A stretch of 64,000 bases of DNA, from assembly GCA_963841815.1 (NCBI GenBank), contig CAWJEE010000010.1, positions 186,001-250,000 on the forward strand. Direction: 5' to 3'. Shown piece by piece: positions 1-8,751 of this stretch (position 1 is its first letter; each line of letters begins with the position of its first letter). Source of the stretch: JAOUJD01 sp963841815. GTDB taxonomy: Bacteria > Pseudomonadota > Gammaproteobacteria > Burkholderiales > Burkholderiaceae_F. Below the pieces are notes generated by a model. That model ran no database searches. It was given only the letters and a program-made list of their open reading frames with translations, and had not been told where the DNA came from. A program made the translations under genes and the position numbers.

Positions 1-1
1 C

Positions 2-892
2 CGCGCCTATCGCAACGCGGCGCGCACGGTGAACCAGCAGCGCCCGGCGTTCGCGGAACGCGCCGCACGCGGCGAGGAACTCGGCAAGCTCGCCGGGGTC
101 GGCGCCGACCTCGACGCCAAGATCCACGAGATCGCGCGCACGGGCAACTGCGAACTGCTGCAGGAACTGCGGCGCGCCGTGCCCCGCGGCACGGCCTCGC
201 TGCTGCGGATTCCCGGCCTGGGGCCGAAGCGCGTGCGCGCACTGTCGGAACGGCTCGACATCCACACGCCCGTGCAGTTGCGGGAGGCCGCGCAGAGCGG
301 ACGCATGCAGGCGCTGCGCGGCTTCGGCCCGAAGACGACGGCCCACGTGCTGCGCGCGCTGGCGACCGACCGCAGCAAGAAGGAGCGCGTGCCGCTCGCG
401 CTCGCGCAGCGCGACGCCCGGGCGGTGCTCGATCACATGCGAAGCGCGCCGGGCATCGCCGACGTCGTCGTGGCCGGCAGCATCCGCCGCCAACGCCCGA
501 CCGTCGGCGACATCGACCTGCTCGCGATAGGGACCGGCGGTGAAGGGATCGCACGCCACTTCGCCGGCTTCCCTCGCTTCCGCGAGATCCTCGCCGAGGG
601 CGCGACCAAGGCAAGCGCCGTGCTCGACAGCGGAATGCAGGTCGACCTGCGCGTGGTTCCGGCCGACAGCTTCGGCGCCGCGCTGCTCTACTTCACCGGC
701 CCGAAGGCGTTCAACATCGAGCTGCGCAAGCGCGCGATCGACCGGGGGCTGAAGCTCAACGAGTACGGTCTCTACGACGGCACGCGGCGGGTCGCCGGCG
801 GGACCGAGGCCTCGGTGCTCGACGCCCTCGGCGTCGGCTGGGTCGCGCCGGAAGCGCGCGACGCGGCGGTGGACACGCTCGTGCTCGCCTGA
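2..892 (+). CDS. polX: DNA polymerase X family protein, PHP-less, truncated by left window edge
   Basis: Template-directed gap-filling polymerase of the Pol beta/X family, expected in base-excision repair. The frame is open from base 2, with family-typical residues RAYRNAARTV before any plausible start, so the true N-terminus lies outside the window. Visible order: helix-hairpin-helix region (RIPGLGPKRVRAL, then GFGPKT), then the nucleotidyltransferase core with GDIDLL supplying the two paired metal-binding aspartates and MQVDLRVV supplying the third, then a GLYDGTRRV stretch near the C-terminus. Many bacterial PolX proteins continue into a C-terminal PHP exonuclease domain of about 250 residues. 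Here a TGA stops the protein right after the polymerase domain, and only 98 bp separate it from argS, so no PHP domain is encoded. This looks like the shorter Pol beta-like form. Function is inferred from motifs. Confidence 0.9.
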   Translation, partial: RAYRNAARTVNQQRPAFAERAARGEELGKLAGVGADLDAKIHEIARTGNCELLQELRRAVPRGTASLLRIPGLGPKRVRALSERLDIHTPVQLREAAQSGRMQALRGFGPKTTAHVLRALATDRSKKERVPLALAQRDARAVLDHMRSAPGIADVVVAGSIRRQRPTVGDIDLLAIGTGGEGIARHFAGFPRFREILAEGATKASAVLDSGMQVDLRVVPADSFGAALLYFTGPKAFNIELRKRAIDRGLKLNEYGLYDGTRRVAGGTEASVLDALGVGWVAPEARDAAVDTLVLA

Positions 893-990
893 CCCGGTCC
901 GGCTCGACCACGTCGACCTGCGGCTCCGGATGCCGCCGGTCGGTAGAATTCGCGCCTTTGCCCGCCGCCGTTGCCAGGCACTCCCCGCGC

Positions 991-2730
991 ATGCTCACCC
1001 AACAGAAGCTCCAGGTCATCGCCCTGCTCCGCCAGGCACTCGCGGGGCTCGGCGTCGCCGAAGCGAACGTCGTGCTGGAGCGGCCGAAGGTCGAGGCCCA
1101 CGGCGACGTCGCGACCAACGTGGCGCTGCAGATCGCGAAGGGCCTGAAGCGCAACCCGCGCGACGTCGCCACGGCGATCGTCGACGCGCTGAAGGTCAAC
1201 CCGGCGGCGTCCGGCCTGATCGAATCGGCCGAGGTCGCGGGACCGGGCTTCATCAACCTGCGCATCGCGCCGGCGGCCAAGCTCGAGGTCGTGCGGCAGG
1301 CGCTGCGCGAGCGCGACTGCTTCGGAACGTCGTCGGAACACGCCGGGCATCGGGTGATGGTGGAGTTCGTGTCGGCCAATCCGACCGGTCCGCTGCACCT
1401 CGGCCACGCGCGCCAGGCGGCGCTCGGCGACGCCCTCGCCAACCTGCTCGGTGCGCAGGGCTGGCAGGTGTCGCGCGAGTTCTACTACAACGACGCCGGC
1501 GTGCAGATCGCCAACCTCGCGCTGTCGGTCCAGGCGCGCGCGCGCGAACTGCTCGGCGAAGCGATCGAGTTTCCCGAGACCGGCTATCGCGGTGAATACA
1601 TCGTCGAGATCGCGCGCGAGTTCCTCGCCAAGGGCACCGCGCCCGTGCGCGACGGCGAACCGGTGACGGCCAGCGGCGATCCCGAGGACATCGACGCGGT
1701 GCGGCGCTTCGCGGTCGCCTGCCTGCGCAACGAGCAGGACCGCGACCTCGCCGCGCTCGGCGTCGCCTTCGACAACTACTACCTCGAGTCGTCGCTGTAC
1801 CTGGACGGCAAGGTCGAGGCCGCGGTCGACGCGATGGTGAAGTCGGGCATGACGTTCGAGGCCGACGGCGCGCTGTGGCTCAAGACGACGGAGATCGGCG
1901 ACGTCGGCGGCATGGGCGGCCCGGCGATCGACGACAAGGACCGCGTGATGCGGAAGTCGGACGGCAGCTACACCTACTTCGTGCCCGACGTCGCGTATCA
2001 CATCACCAAGTTCCAGCGCGGCTTCGGGAAGGTCATCAACATCCAGGGCACCGACCACTACGGCACGGTGGCGCGCGTGCGCGCCGGACTGCAGGCCGCC
2101 GGCAAGGCGCTCGGCGTCGCCGTTCCGAAGGGCTACCCGGATTACGTGCTGCACAAGATGCTGCGGGTCACGAAGGGCGGCGAGGAAGTGAAGATGAGCA
2201 AGCGCGCCGGCACCTACGTGACGCTGCACGACCTGCTGGAGTGGGTCGGTCCCGACGCCACGCGCTTCTTCCTGGTGTCGCGCAAGGCGGACACGGAGTT
2301 CGTGTTCGACGTCGACCTCGCGCTGTCGCAGAGCGAGGACAACCCGGTCTACTACGTGCAGTACGCGCACGCGCGGATCTGTTCGGTGTTCGCGCAGGCG
2401 GCCGACAAGGGCCATGCCGTGCCGGACGAAGCGGCCGCGCTGAAGTCCGACCTCACGCCGCTGACGAGCGCGCGCGAACAGGGCCTGATGAGCCGGCTCG
2501 CCGAGTACCCCGAGGTGCTGGCCGTGGCCGCGACCGAACTCGCGCCGCACCAGCTCGCCTTCTACCTGAAGGACCTCGCGGCCGACTTCCACGGCTACTA
2601 CAACGCCGAGCGCGTGCTCGTCGACGAGGTCGCCACGCGCGAGGCCAGGCTGGCGCTGCTGCTCGCGACGCGCCAGGTGCTGCGCAACGGGCTCGCGCTG
2701 CTCGGCGTTTCCGCGCCGGAGAAGATGTAG
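991..2730 (+). CDS. argS: Arginyl-tRNA synthetase
   Basis: Class I aminoacyl-tRNA synthetase that charges tRNA-Arg in the cytoplasm. The 579-residue protein has the HIGH-type signature in NPTGPLHLGHARQ (about residues 127-139), the KMSKRAG signature near residue 402, an N-terminal additional domain and a C-terminal anticodon-binding domain ending LRNGLALLGVSAPEKM. An upstream in-frame start at 958 would add MPAAVARHSPR, which is not typical; the ATG at 991 begins MLTQQKLQVI, as in proteobacterial ArgS, and was chosen. Length matches the family. The SPOR-domain gene follows after about 100 bp on the same strand, an arrangement common in betaproteobacteria. Confidence 0.97.
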   Translation: MLTQQKLQVIALLRQALAGLGVAEANVVLERPKVEAHGDVATNVALQIAKGLKRNPRDVATAIVDALKVNPAASGLIESAEVAGPGFINLRIAPAAKLEVVRQALRERDCFGTSSEHAGHRVMVEFVSANPTGPLHLGHARQAALGDALANLLGAQGWQVSREFYYNDAGVQIANLALSVQARARELLGEAIEFPETGYRGEYIVEIAREFLAKGTAPVRDGEPVTASGDPEDIDAVRRFAVACLRNEQDRDLAALGVAFDNYYLESSLYLDGKVEAAVDAMVKSGMTFEADGALWLKTTEIGDVGGMGGPAIDDKDRVMRKSDGSYTYFVPDVAYHITKFQRGFGKVINIQGTDHYGTVARVRAGLQAAGKALGVAVPKGYPDYVLHKMLRVTKGGEEVKMSKRAGTYVTLHDLLEWVGPDATRFFLVSRKADTEFVFDVDLALSQSEDNPVYYVQYAHARICSVFAQAADKGHAVPDEAAALKSDLTPLTSAREQGLMSRLAEYPEVLAVAATELAPHQLAFYLKDLAADFHGYYNAERVLVDEVATREARLALLLATRQVLRNGLALLGVSAPEKM

Positions 2731-2831
2731 TGGTCCGGCCGGGCGCGAGCGCTCATCCGGCCGCATGGAGGCTCGCGTGTATGAGTCACGCAACCGGCGC
2801 CGCAGAACCCGCCCCAAGTAAACTGGCGCGG

Positions 2832-3386
2832 ATGACGCCTTCCTCGAACTCGCAGCGCGGCAACACCCTGCTCGGTTTCGTCCTCGGGCTGGTGCTCGGG
2901 CTCGGCATTGCCGTCGCGGTCGCGCTCTACATCACGAACGCGCCGGTACCGTTCTTGACCAGGGTGAAACCGGCCAGCGAGTCGGTCAATCCGGCCACGG
3001 CGGACGACCCGAACAAGCCGCTGTACGCCCCCGCCCCCAACGCCAAGGGCGGAGCTCCGGCCGCGGCGACGCCGAAGGCCGACGCGGCGACGGACCCGAA
3101 AGCCGCGCCCCCGCCCGCCGAAAAGGGCGCTGCGCCGGCAGTCGCCGACGATGGCTCGCGCTTCCTGCTGCAGGCCGGAGCGTTCCGGTCGCACGACGAT
3201 GCAGATGCGATGCGCGCCCGTCTCGCGCTGCTCGGCTTGGACTCCAAGATCTTCCCTCTCGAGCAAGGCGGCGCCACGCTGTACCGCGTCCGCCTGGGCC
3301 CCTACGGCAACCTCGACGACGTCAACCGGATCCGCAAGACGATGGCGGAGAACAGCATCGACGTTCAGCTGATCCGCCTGAAGTAG
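2832..3386 (+). CDS. SPOR domain-containing inner-membrane protein
   Basis: FtsN/DedD-like protein of 184 residues. One transmembrane helix (LLGFVLGLVLGLGIAVAVAL, about residues 13-32) is followed by the ALYITNAPVPF segment typical of betaproteobacterial members. Next comes a long Ala/Pro/Lys-rich periplasmic linker (about residues 50-105), then a SPOR domain from RFLLQAGAFRSHDDADAMRARL to VQLIRLK at the end. SPOR domains bind septal peptidoglycan lacking stem peptides, so a role in division-site murein is likely. An in-frame ATG at 2781 would add 17 residues; 2832 was preferred because homologs begin just before the helix. It sits between argS and dsbA, the usual betaproteobacterial order. 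Confidence 0.9.
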   Translation: MTPSSNSQRGNTLLGFVLGLVLGLGIAVAVALYITNAPVPFLTRVKPASESVNPATADDPNKPLYAPAPNAKGGAPAAATPKADAATDPKAAPPPAEKGAAPAVADDGSRFLLQAGAFRSHDDADAMRARLALLGLDSKIFPLEQGGATLYRVRLGPYGNLDDVNRIRKTMAENSIDVQLIRLK

Positions 3387-3480
3387 CCGTCCGGCCGCCC
3401 GGCGACCCCCGGGTGAACCCCTGTCAGCCGCGCCTGTCAGAATTGCGTTGTAACGAAGACCCCTTCCGGAGAGAACACGC

Positions 3481-4134
3481 ATGTCGAGCCTGTCGCTACG
3501 CCGCCGCCACCTGCTGATTGCCGCCGCCCTTGCCCCCTGCCTGGCGCATGCGCAGGCGCGCACGCCCCAGGAGGTGAAGGACTTCACGCTCGTCAAACCG
3601 CCCCAGCCCACCGAAGGCGGCAACAAGATCGAGGTGCTGGAGTTCTTCCAGTACACCTGCCCGCACTGCGCGTCGTACGACCCGATCCTCGCCGCGTGGC
3701 GCAAGACGCTTCCGGCCGACGTCGACTACCGCCGCAACCCGATCGCCTGGAACGACCAGACGCTGCCGCACGTGAAGATCTACTTCACGCTCGAGGCGCT
3801 GAAGAAGACCGAGGAGCTGCACGCCAAGGTGTTCAGGGCGGTCCAGGTCGATCGCCGGCCGCTGCTGAAGACGGACGAAATCGCGGACTTCATGGCAGCC
3901 AACGGGATCGACCGCAAGCAGTGGCTCGACACCTTCAACTCGTTTGCCGTCGGGACCCGCGCGTCGCGTGCCGGCCAGGTGTGGAAGGCCTACAAGGTCG
4001 ACGGCACGCCAGCGATGGCGATCGACGGCAGGTTCATGACGGCGCCGCACATGGTCGGCTCGCGCGAAGGCAGCCTGCCCGTGATGGACTACCTGATCCA
4101 GCGTGCGCGCGCCGAGCGCGGCGGCAAGAAGTAG
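3481..4134 (+). CDS. dsbA: Thiol:disulfide interchange protein DsbA
   Basis: Periplasmic oxidoreductase that donates disulfides to exported proteins. The 217-residue precursor starts with a signal peptide (Arg-rich n-region, LLIAAALAPCLAHAQA). The thioredoxin-fold active site CPHC lies in EFFQYTCPHCASYDP (about residues 53-67), and the cis-proline loop is in VDGTPAMAIDGRF near residue 175. The start is supported by GGAGAG about 9 nt upstream. A GC hairpin followed by TTTT lies 21 bp after the stop, suggesting transcription ends here. DsbB is not in the window. Confidence 0.96.
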   Translation: MSSLSLRRRHLLIAAALAPCLAHAQARTPQEVKDFTLVKPPQPTEGGNKIEVLEFFQYTCPHCASYDPILAAWRKTLPADVDYRRNPIAWNDQTLPHVKIYFTLEALKKTEELHAKVFRAVQVDRRPLLKTDEIADFMAANGIDRKQWLDTFNSFAVGTRASRAGQVWKAYKVDGTPAMAIDGRFMTAPHMVGSREGSLPVMDYLIQRARAERGGKK

Positions 4135-4155
4135 AACGGACCCGAGTCCGAGCGA

Positions 4156-4180
4156 CGGCCCGCCGCTGGCGGGCCGTTTT
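4156..4180 (+). terminator. Rho-independent terminator after dsbA
   Basis: A 9-bp perfect stem (CGGCCCGCC / GGCGGGCCG) with a 3-nt loop is followed directly by TTTT. It lies 21 bp downstream of the dsbA stop and separates it from the M23 peptidase gene. Confidence 0.8.
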
Positions 4181-4321
4181 CATTCGGCGCTCCGCACTAG
4201 TGTGCGCACTCGTTTCCGATGCCGCGGCCGCTATGCTTCGACCCGTCGTACGCGGGCGCCTCACCCTGACCATGCTCGTCCTCGTCGCCGCGCTCGCCCA
4301 CCAACCCATTGAGAAGCCCGC

Positions 4322-5749
4322 ATGAACGCCTTCCCGTCCGATCGACGTCGCAGCAAGCTCCCGATCCTCATCGTTCTCCTCGTGATCGTCGTCGCCGCCA
4401 TCGCCGGCGGTTCTTACATGCTCGCGCCACGCTTCGAGTCCGAACCGCCGCAGATCGCCGTCTCGCCGAATGCCGACGCGCTGGGCGTGGCACCGCTCGA
4501 GATCCAGGTTTCCGACAAGGGCGCCGGCCTGAAGTCCGTCACGGCGACGCTGTCGCAAGGCGGGACCGAACACAAACTCGCCGCCGAGCAGTTCGACAAG
4601 GCCGTGAGCGAGAAGAGGATCGCGGTGGCCCTGGCGAAGGTGCCCGGCGTGAAGGAAGGACCCGCGGTGCTCCGCGTCACCGCGCGCGATGCCTCGCTGT
4701 GGCGCTTCTTCGCCGGCAACGACGCCGCGCTGGAAAGGAACGTCACGATCGACATCACGCCGCCCACGCTGGAACTCATCGCCGACGACCGCTACGTGAA
4801 TTTCGGTGGCGTCGGTGCGATCGTCTACAAGGCGTCGCCGGACACGGCGACCAGCGGCGTGAAGATCGGCGACTACTTCTTCCGCGGCTTCCCCGGCCAG
4901 GTGAAGGACCATCCGGACCACTTCCTGGCCCTCTTCGCGCATCCGTACAACGTCTCGCCCGAGGCGAGGCCCACGCTGGTCGCCACCGACAAGGCCGGAA
5001 ACACGCGCGAGATGCGGCTCGCCTACGAGTTGAAGAACGTCAAGTACAAGAAGAGCACCATCGCCCTGTCGGACAGCTTCCTGCAGAACAAGATCACGCC
5101 GCTGCTCGCCGACGCGTCCGCCCGGCAAGGCGCGCCGAAGGACGTCTTCGTCGCCGTGAACAAGCAGTTGCGCAAGCAGAACGAGGCCGACATCACCGCG
5201 GTCACGAAGAAGACCACTCCCACGATCCTGTGGAAGGACGCGTTCGCCCAGCTCAGCAACTCGAAGGTCGAGGCGAACTTCGCGGACGAGCGGACGTACA
5301 CGTACAAGGGCGAGGCCATCGATGTCGCGTACCACCTCGGCTACGACCTCTCGGTGACGAAGAACTACCCGGCCGAAGCGGCGAACAGCGGCACGGTGGC
5401 CTTCACCGGCGACCTGGGCATCTACGGCAACACGGTGATCCTCGACCACGGGCTCGGCCTCTACACGCTCTACAGCCACCTGAACTCGATCGACGTGAAG
5501 CTGGGCGACACCGTCGCCAAGCGCCAGGTCCTCGGCAGGACGGGCGAGACCGGACTCGCCGCCGGCGACCACCTGCACTTCGGGGTCTACCTCGACGGCG
5601 TCGCGGTGCTGCCGGTGGAGTGGTGGGACCAGAAGTGGATCGACGACAACATCACGCCCAAGCTGGAAGGCCGGAGCGGGCAGGAGATCGCGGAAGCGCA
5701 GCAGCCGGCGAAGGCGACGCGCAAGGGTGCGGCGAAGAAGCGGCGATAG
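4322..5749 (+). CDS. M23 family metallopeptidase, membrane-anchored
   Basis: Probable murein endopeptidase or LytM-type activator, 475 residues. A short cytoplasmic N-terminus (MNAFPSDRRRSK) precedes one transmembrane helix (about residues 14-38). A long Ig-like or beta-rich periplasmic region follows, and a C-terminal LytM/M23 domain lies at about residues 320-450. The zinc ligands are visible: HLGYD (His338, Asp342) and HLHFGV (His417, His419). An intact set suggests an active enzyme rather than a degenerate EnvC/NlpD type. The tail is Lys/Arg-rich. Its upstream neighbour dsbA is closed by a terminator, so it is probably transcribed alone. The substrate bond cannot be judged from sequence. 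Confidence 0.9.
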   Translation: MNAFPSDRRRSKLPILIVLLVIVVAAIAGGSYMLAPRFESEPPQIAVSPNADALGVAPLEIQVSDKGAGLKSVTATLSQGGTEHKLAAEQFDKAVSEKRIAVALAKVPGVKEGPAVLRVTARDASLWRFFAGNDAALERNVTIDITPPTLELIADDRYVNFGGVGAIVYKASPDTATSGVKIGDYFFRGFPGQVKDHPDHFLALFAHPYNVSPEARPTLVATDKAGNTREMRLAYELKNVKYKKSTIALSDSFLQNKITPLLADASARQGAPKDVFVAVNKQLRKQNEADITAVTKKTTPTILWKDAFAQLSNSKVEANFADERTYTYKGEAIDVAYHLGYDLSVTKNYPAEAANSGTVAFTGDLGIYGNTVILDHGLGLYTLYSHLNSIDVKLGDTVAKRQVLGRTGETGLAAGDHLHFGVYLDGVAVLPVEWWDQKWIDDNITPKLEGRSGQEIAEAQQPAKATRKGAAKKRR

Positions 5750-5876
5750 CGCCTGCCGCGAGCCAGCCCGGCCGGCCCGGTGGCGCCGGCCGCGCCATCG
5801 AGGCCGACGCGCCGCGGCGCCGCGCGCGATCGTGCGCGGCCAGCCTCCGTCCAACCTGGCGACGTACACTTCCCGC

Positions 5877-6650
5877 ATGCCGATGAACGTCTTCATCACC
5901 GGTGCGTCGAGCGGCATCGGCGAGGCGCTCGCGAAGGAGTTTGCCTCGCGCGGCGCCACGCTCGGTCTCGTCGCGCGCCGCCGCGAAGCGCTCGAAGCGC
6001 TGGCCGCGACGCTGCCCGGAAGCCACCACGTGTACGCGGTCGACGTGACCGACAAGGACGCGCTGATCGCGGCCGGCCGCGCGTTCGAGCAGGCGGCGGG
6101 CGGAGTCGACATCGTGATCGCCAACGCGGGCATTTCCGTCGGCGTCAAGACCGAGCACTACGAGGATCTCGCGCAGTTCGAGAAGGTGCTGACGACCAAC
6201 GTGCTCGCCATGGCGTACACCTTCCATCCGTTCATCGCGCGGATGAAGTCGGTGCGCCGCGGGACGCTGGTCGGCATCGCGAGCGTCGCGGGGATCCGCG
6301 GATTGCCGGGCTCCGATGCGTACTGCGCCTCGAAGTCCGCCGCGATCACGTATCTCGAAAGCCTGCGCGTCGAGATGGCGAAACATCACGTCACCGTCGT
6401 GACGATCTCGCCCGGCTTCATCCGCACGCCGCTGACGGCCAGGAACCCGTACGGCATGCCGTTCCTGATGGACGTGGCGGACTTCGCGCCACGTGCGGCC
6501 GACGCCATCGTCGCCGGCGTTCGTTACCGGACCATTCCGTGGCAGATGGGCGTCGTCACCGCGCTGATGCGCCTCGTGCCGCGCTGGCTGTTCGACCGGC
6601 TGGTGGCCAACCGGCGGCAGAAGCCACGCGCTGTGACCAACCCGCCCTAG
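5877..6650 (+). CDS. SDR family oxidoreductase
   Basis: NAD(P)-dependent short-chain dehydrogenase, 257 residues. The Rossmann glycine motif TGASSGIG lies at about residues 7-14, NAG at about residue 83, the catalytic serine in GIASVAG, and YCASKSA provides the Tyr-x-x-x-Lys pair near residue 148. The sequence ends with a basic C-terminal helix (RWLFDRLVANRRQK), as in classical SDRs annotated as sepiapterin-reductase-like or DltE-like. The substrate is unknown. Start: ATG 5877, giving MPMNVFITG; a downstream in-frame ATG at 5883 is possible. The next gene begins 6 bp after the stop, so they may be co-transcribed. Confidence 0.88.
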   Translation: MPMNVFITGASSGIGEALAKEFASRGATLGLVARRREALEALAATLPGSHHVYAVDVTDKDALIAAGRAFEQAAGGVDIVIANAGISVGVKTEHYEDLAQFEKVLTTNVLAMAYTFHPFIARMKSVRRGTLVGIASVAGIRGLPGSDAYCASKSAAITYLESLRVEMAKHHVTVVTISPGFIRTPLTARNPYGMPFLMDVADFAPRAADAIVAGVRYRTIPWQMGVVTALMRLVPRWLFDRLVANRRQKPRAVTNPP

Positions 6651-6656
6651 ACCACC

Positions 6657-7942
6657 ATGCCCCTGGCTCTCGGCTGCATCGCCGACGACTTCACCGGCGC
6701 CACCGACCTCGCCAACACGCTGACGAAGGGCGGCCTGCGCACGGTGCAGGTCAACGGCGTTCCGCGCGCCGACCTGACCCTCCCGGAGGCCGACGCGGTC
6801 GTGGTCGCGCTGAAGTCGCGGACGGCGCCGGTCCGCGAGGCCGTCGACCAGTCGTTGCGCGCGCTCGCCTGGCTGCAGTCGCGCGGCGCCGACCGGTTCC
6901 TGTTCAAGATCTGCTCGACGTTCGACTCGACCGACGCCGGCAACATCGGTCCCGCCGCCGACGCCTTGCTCGACGCGCTGGGCGGCGATCTCGCGCTCGT
7001 GTGCCCGGCCTTCCCCGCCAACGGCCGCACGGTGTACCAGGGGCACCTGTTCGTGGGCGCGCAGCTCCTGTCGGACTCGCCGATGCGCGATCACCCGCTC
7101 ACCCCGATGCGCGATGCCGAGCCTCGTGCGCGTGCTCGGCCGGCAGACACGCCACAAGGTGGGCCTGCTGCCGCACGCGTTCGTGCGCTTCGGCGCCGAG
7201 GCCGTGCACACCGCCATCGAGCGGCTGCGGTCGGACGGCATCCGCTACGCGATCGCCGACGCCACCGACGACGAGGACCTGCACGTCCTCGCGCGGGCGG
7301 CGCGCGACCTGCCGCTGCTGGTGGGCGGCTCGGGCATCGCGCTCGGGCTGCCCGAGAATGCGCGGGCACGCGGGACCGCACCGGCGCGCGACCTCGCCGA
7401 GGCCGACGTGCCGCGCGGAGGGCCGGCACTCGTCCTCGCGGGGAGTTGCTCGCAGGCGACGCGCGGACAGGTCGACTGGTTCTCTCGCCAGCATCCTGCC
7501 CGCCGGCTCGATGCGGCCGCCCTCGTCGCGGGCCGTGGCGAACTCGACGCGGCCACGCGTTGGCTGCACGAGCACGTGGCGCGGGGCCCGTGCCTGATCC
7601 ACTCGAGCGCGGCGCCCGCCGACGTGCAGGCGTTGCAGGACGCGCTTGGCACCGGGGGGCGCGAGCGCGCCGCCGCGGCCATCGAGTCGGCCTTCGCCCA
7701 CCTCGCGCGACAGGCCGTCGCGGCCGGCGTGCGCCGGCTCGTCGTCGCCGGCGGCGAGACTTCGGGCGCGGTCGTGCAGGCGCTCGGCATCGAAGCGCTC
7801 GCCATCGGCGCGGAGATCGACCCGGGCGTGCCGTGGACGGCGACGCCAGGGGACCGCTCCGCTCGCGCTGGCCCTCAAGTCGGGGAACTTCGGCAGCGTC
7901 GACTTCTTCGCCAAGGCGCTCGCCGCGACCGATGCCGGCTGA
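6657..7942 (+). CDS. otnK: Four-carbon acid sugar kinase (OtnK-like), two frameshifts
   Basis: Kinase of the DUF1537 family that phosphorylates 3-oxo-tetronates or related four-carbon sugar acids. The N-terminal domain is clear: CIADDFTGATDLANTL (about residues 7-22), FKICSTFDST, then CPAFPANGRTVYQGHLFV. The C-terminal nucleotide-binding domain has GSCSQATRGQ, VVAGGETSGAVV and the ending LKSGNFGS. The frame changes at about 7116 (after MRDHPLTPMRD, resuming PSLVRVLGRQT) and again at the GGGG run 7849-7852 (resuming APLALALKSGNFG). Removing one base at each site restores a 427-residue protein of normal length with no loss of conserved residues, so sequence errors are more likely than decay. 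The usual OtnC/LtnD partners are absent. A BtuF-like gene overlaps its stop. Confidence 0.85.
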
Positions 7943-8751
7943 ACCGCTGCGCGACAGCGCCGGCGTGCTGCACGCGCCGGCGCCCGCCGCGCGCATCGTG
8001 TCGCTGGTGCCGTCGATCACGGAACTGCTGTTCGACCTCGGCCTCGGCGCGCTCGTCGTCGGCCGCACCGGGTTCTGCGTCCGCCCCGAGCCCGCGGTCC
8101 GCGACGTACCGAAGGTCGGCGGCACCAAGGACGTGAAGCTCGACGCGCTGCGCGCGCTGCGACCCACGCACGTCATCGTCAACGTCGACGAGAACGAGGC
8201 CGGCGCCGTCGAGGCCATGCGGCGCTTCGTGCCGCACATCGTGGTGACGCATCCCAACGCGCCCGAGGACAACCTGGCGCTGTACGCGCTGCTGGGCGCG
8301 CTGTTCGGCGCGGAGCAGCGGGCCGGGGAACTCGCCGCGGCGCTGCGGAACGAACTCGACCTGTGCCGGCAATCCGAGCTGGCCGCGCGAGCGGGTGCTC
8401 TACCTGATCTGGAAGGATCCGTGGATGACGGTCGCGGCGGACACGTACATCGCCCGCACGCTCGCCCGCGTTGGCTGGGAGGTGACCACGCCGCCGGGCG
8501 GCTGGGCGGGCGCGGCGCGGTATCCGCAGGTCGACGACGTCGTCGCGGCCGCGAACGCCGTCGACCGCGTGCTGCTGTCGACCGAGCCCTTCCCGTTCAC
8601 CGAGGCACACGCGCAGGAACTGCGCACGCAGGTTGCGCCGCCGGTGCGGCTGATCGATGCGGAGATGACGAGCTGGTACGGCAGCCGCGCGATCCCGGGG
8701 CTCGCGTACCTGCGCGAGCTGCGGCGCGCGGCGTCAGCGCACGGCGCGTAG
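7932..8751 (+). CDS. Helical-backbone metal receptor (BtuF-like) protein, frameshifted
   Basis: Periplasmic-binding-protein fold of the BtuF/TroA type (cobalamin, heme or siderophore binding). N-terminal part: RIVSLVPSITELLFDLGLG, GRTGFCVRPE, KDVKLDALRALRPTHVI. C-terminal part in a shifted frame: VLYLIWKDPWMTVAADTYI, then ARTLARVGWEV and a Trp/Tyr-containing end. The shift lies at about 8384-8389 in a GCGC tract; one extra base (or two missing) explains it. Repaired length is about 272 residues. No signal peptide is evident, unlike a true BtuF, and no ABC permease or ATPase is adjacent, so transport is unproven. Cytoplasmic 'cobalamin-binding protein' homologs without signal peptides exist in betaproteobacteria. 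It overlaps the otnK stop by 11 bp and converges with the minus-strand gene (18-bp overlap). Confidence 0.8.

Noticed and set aside
772..2817. Long open frame antisense to argS
   Set aside because: It mirrors the codon pattern of argS in GC-rich DNA, has His/Arg/Val-rich composition and no family motifs; argS on the other strand is certain.
7849..7852. Programmed ribosomal frameshifting in otnK and other genes
   Set aside because: No slippery heptamer with a downstream structure was recognised, the sites differ between genes, and the affected families are not known to use recoding. Sequence error explains all of them.
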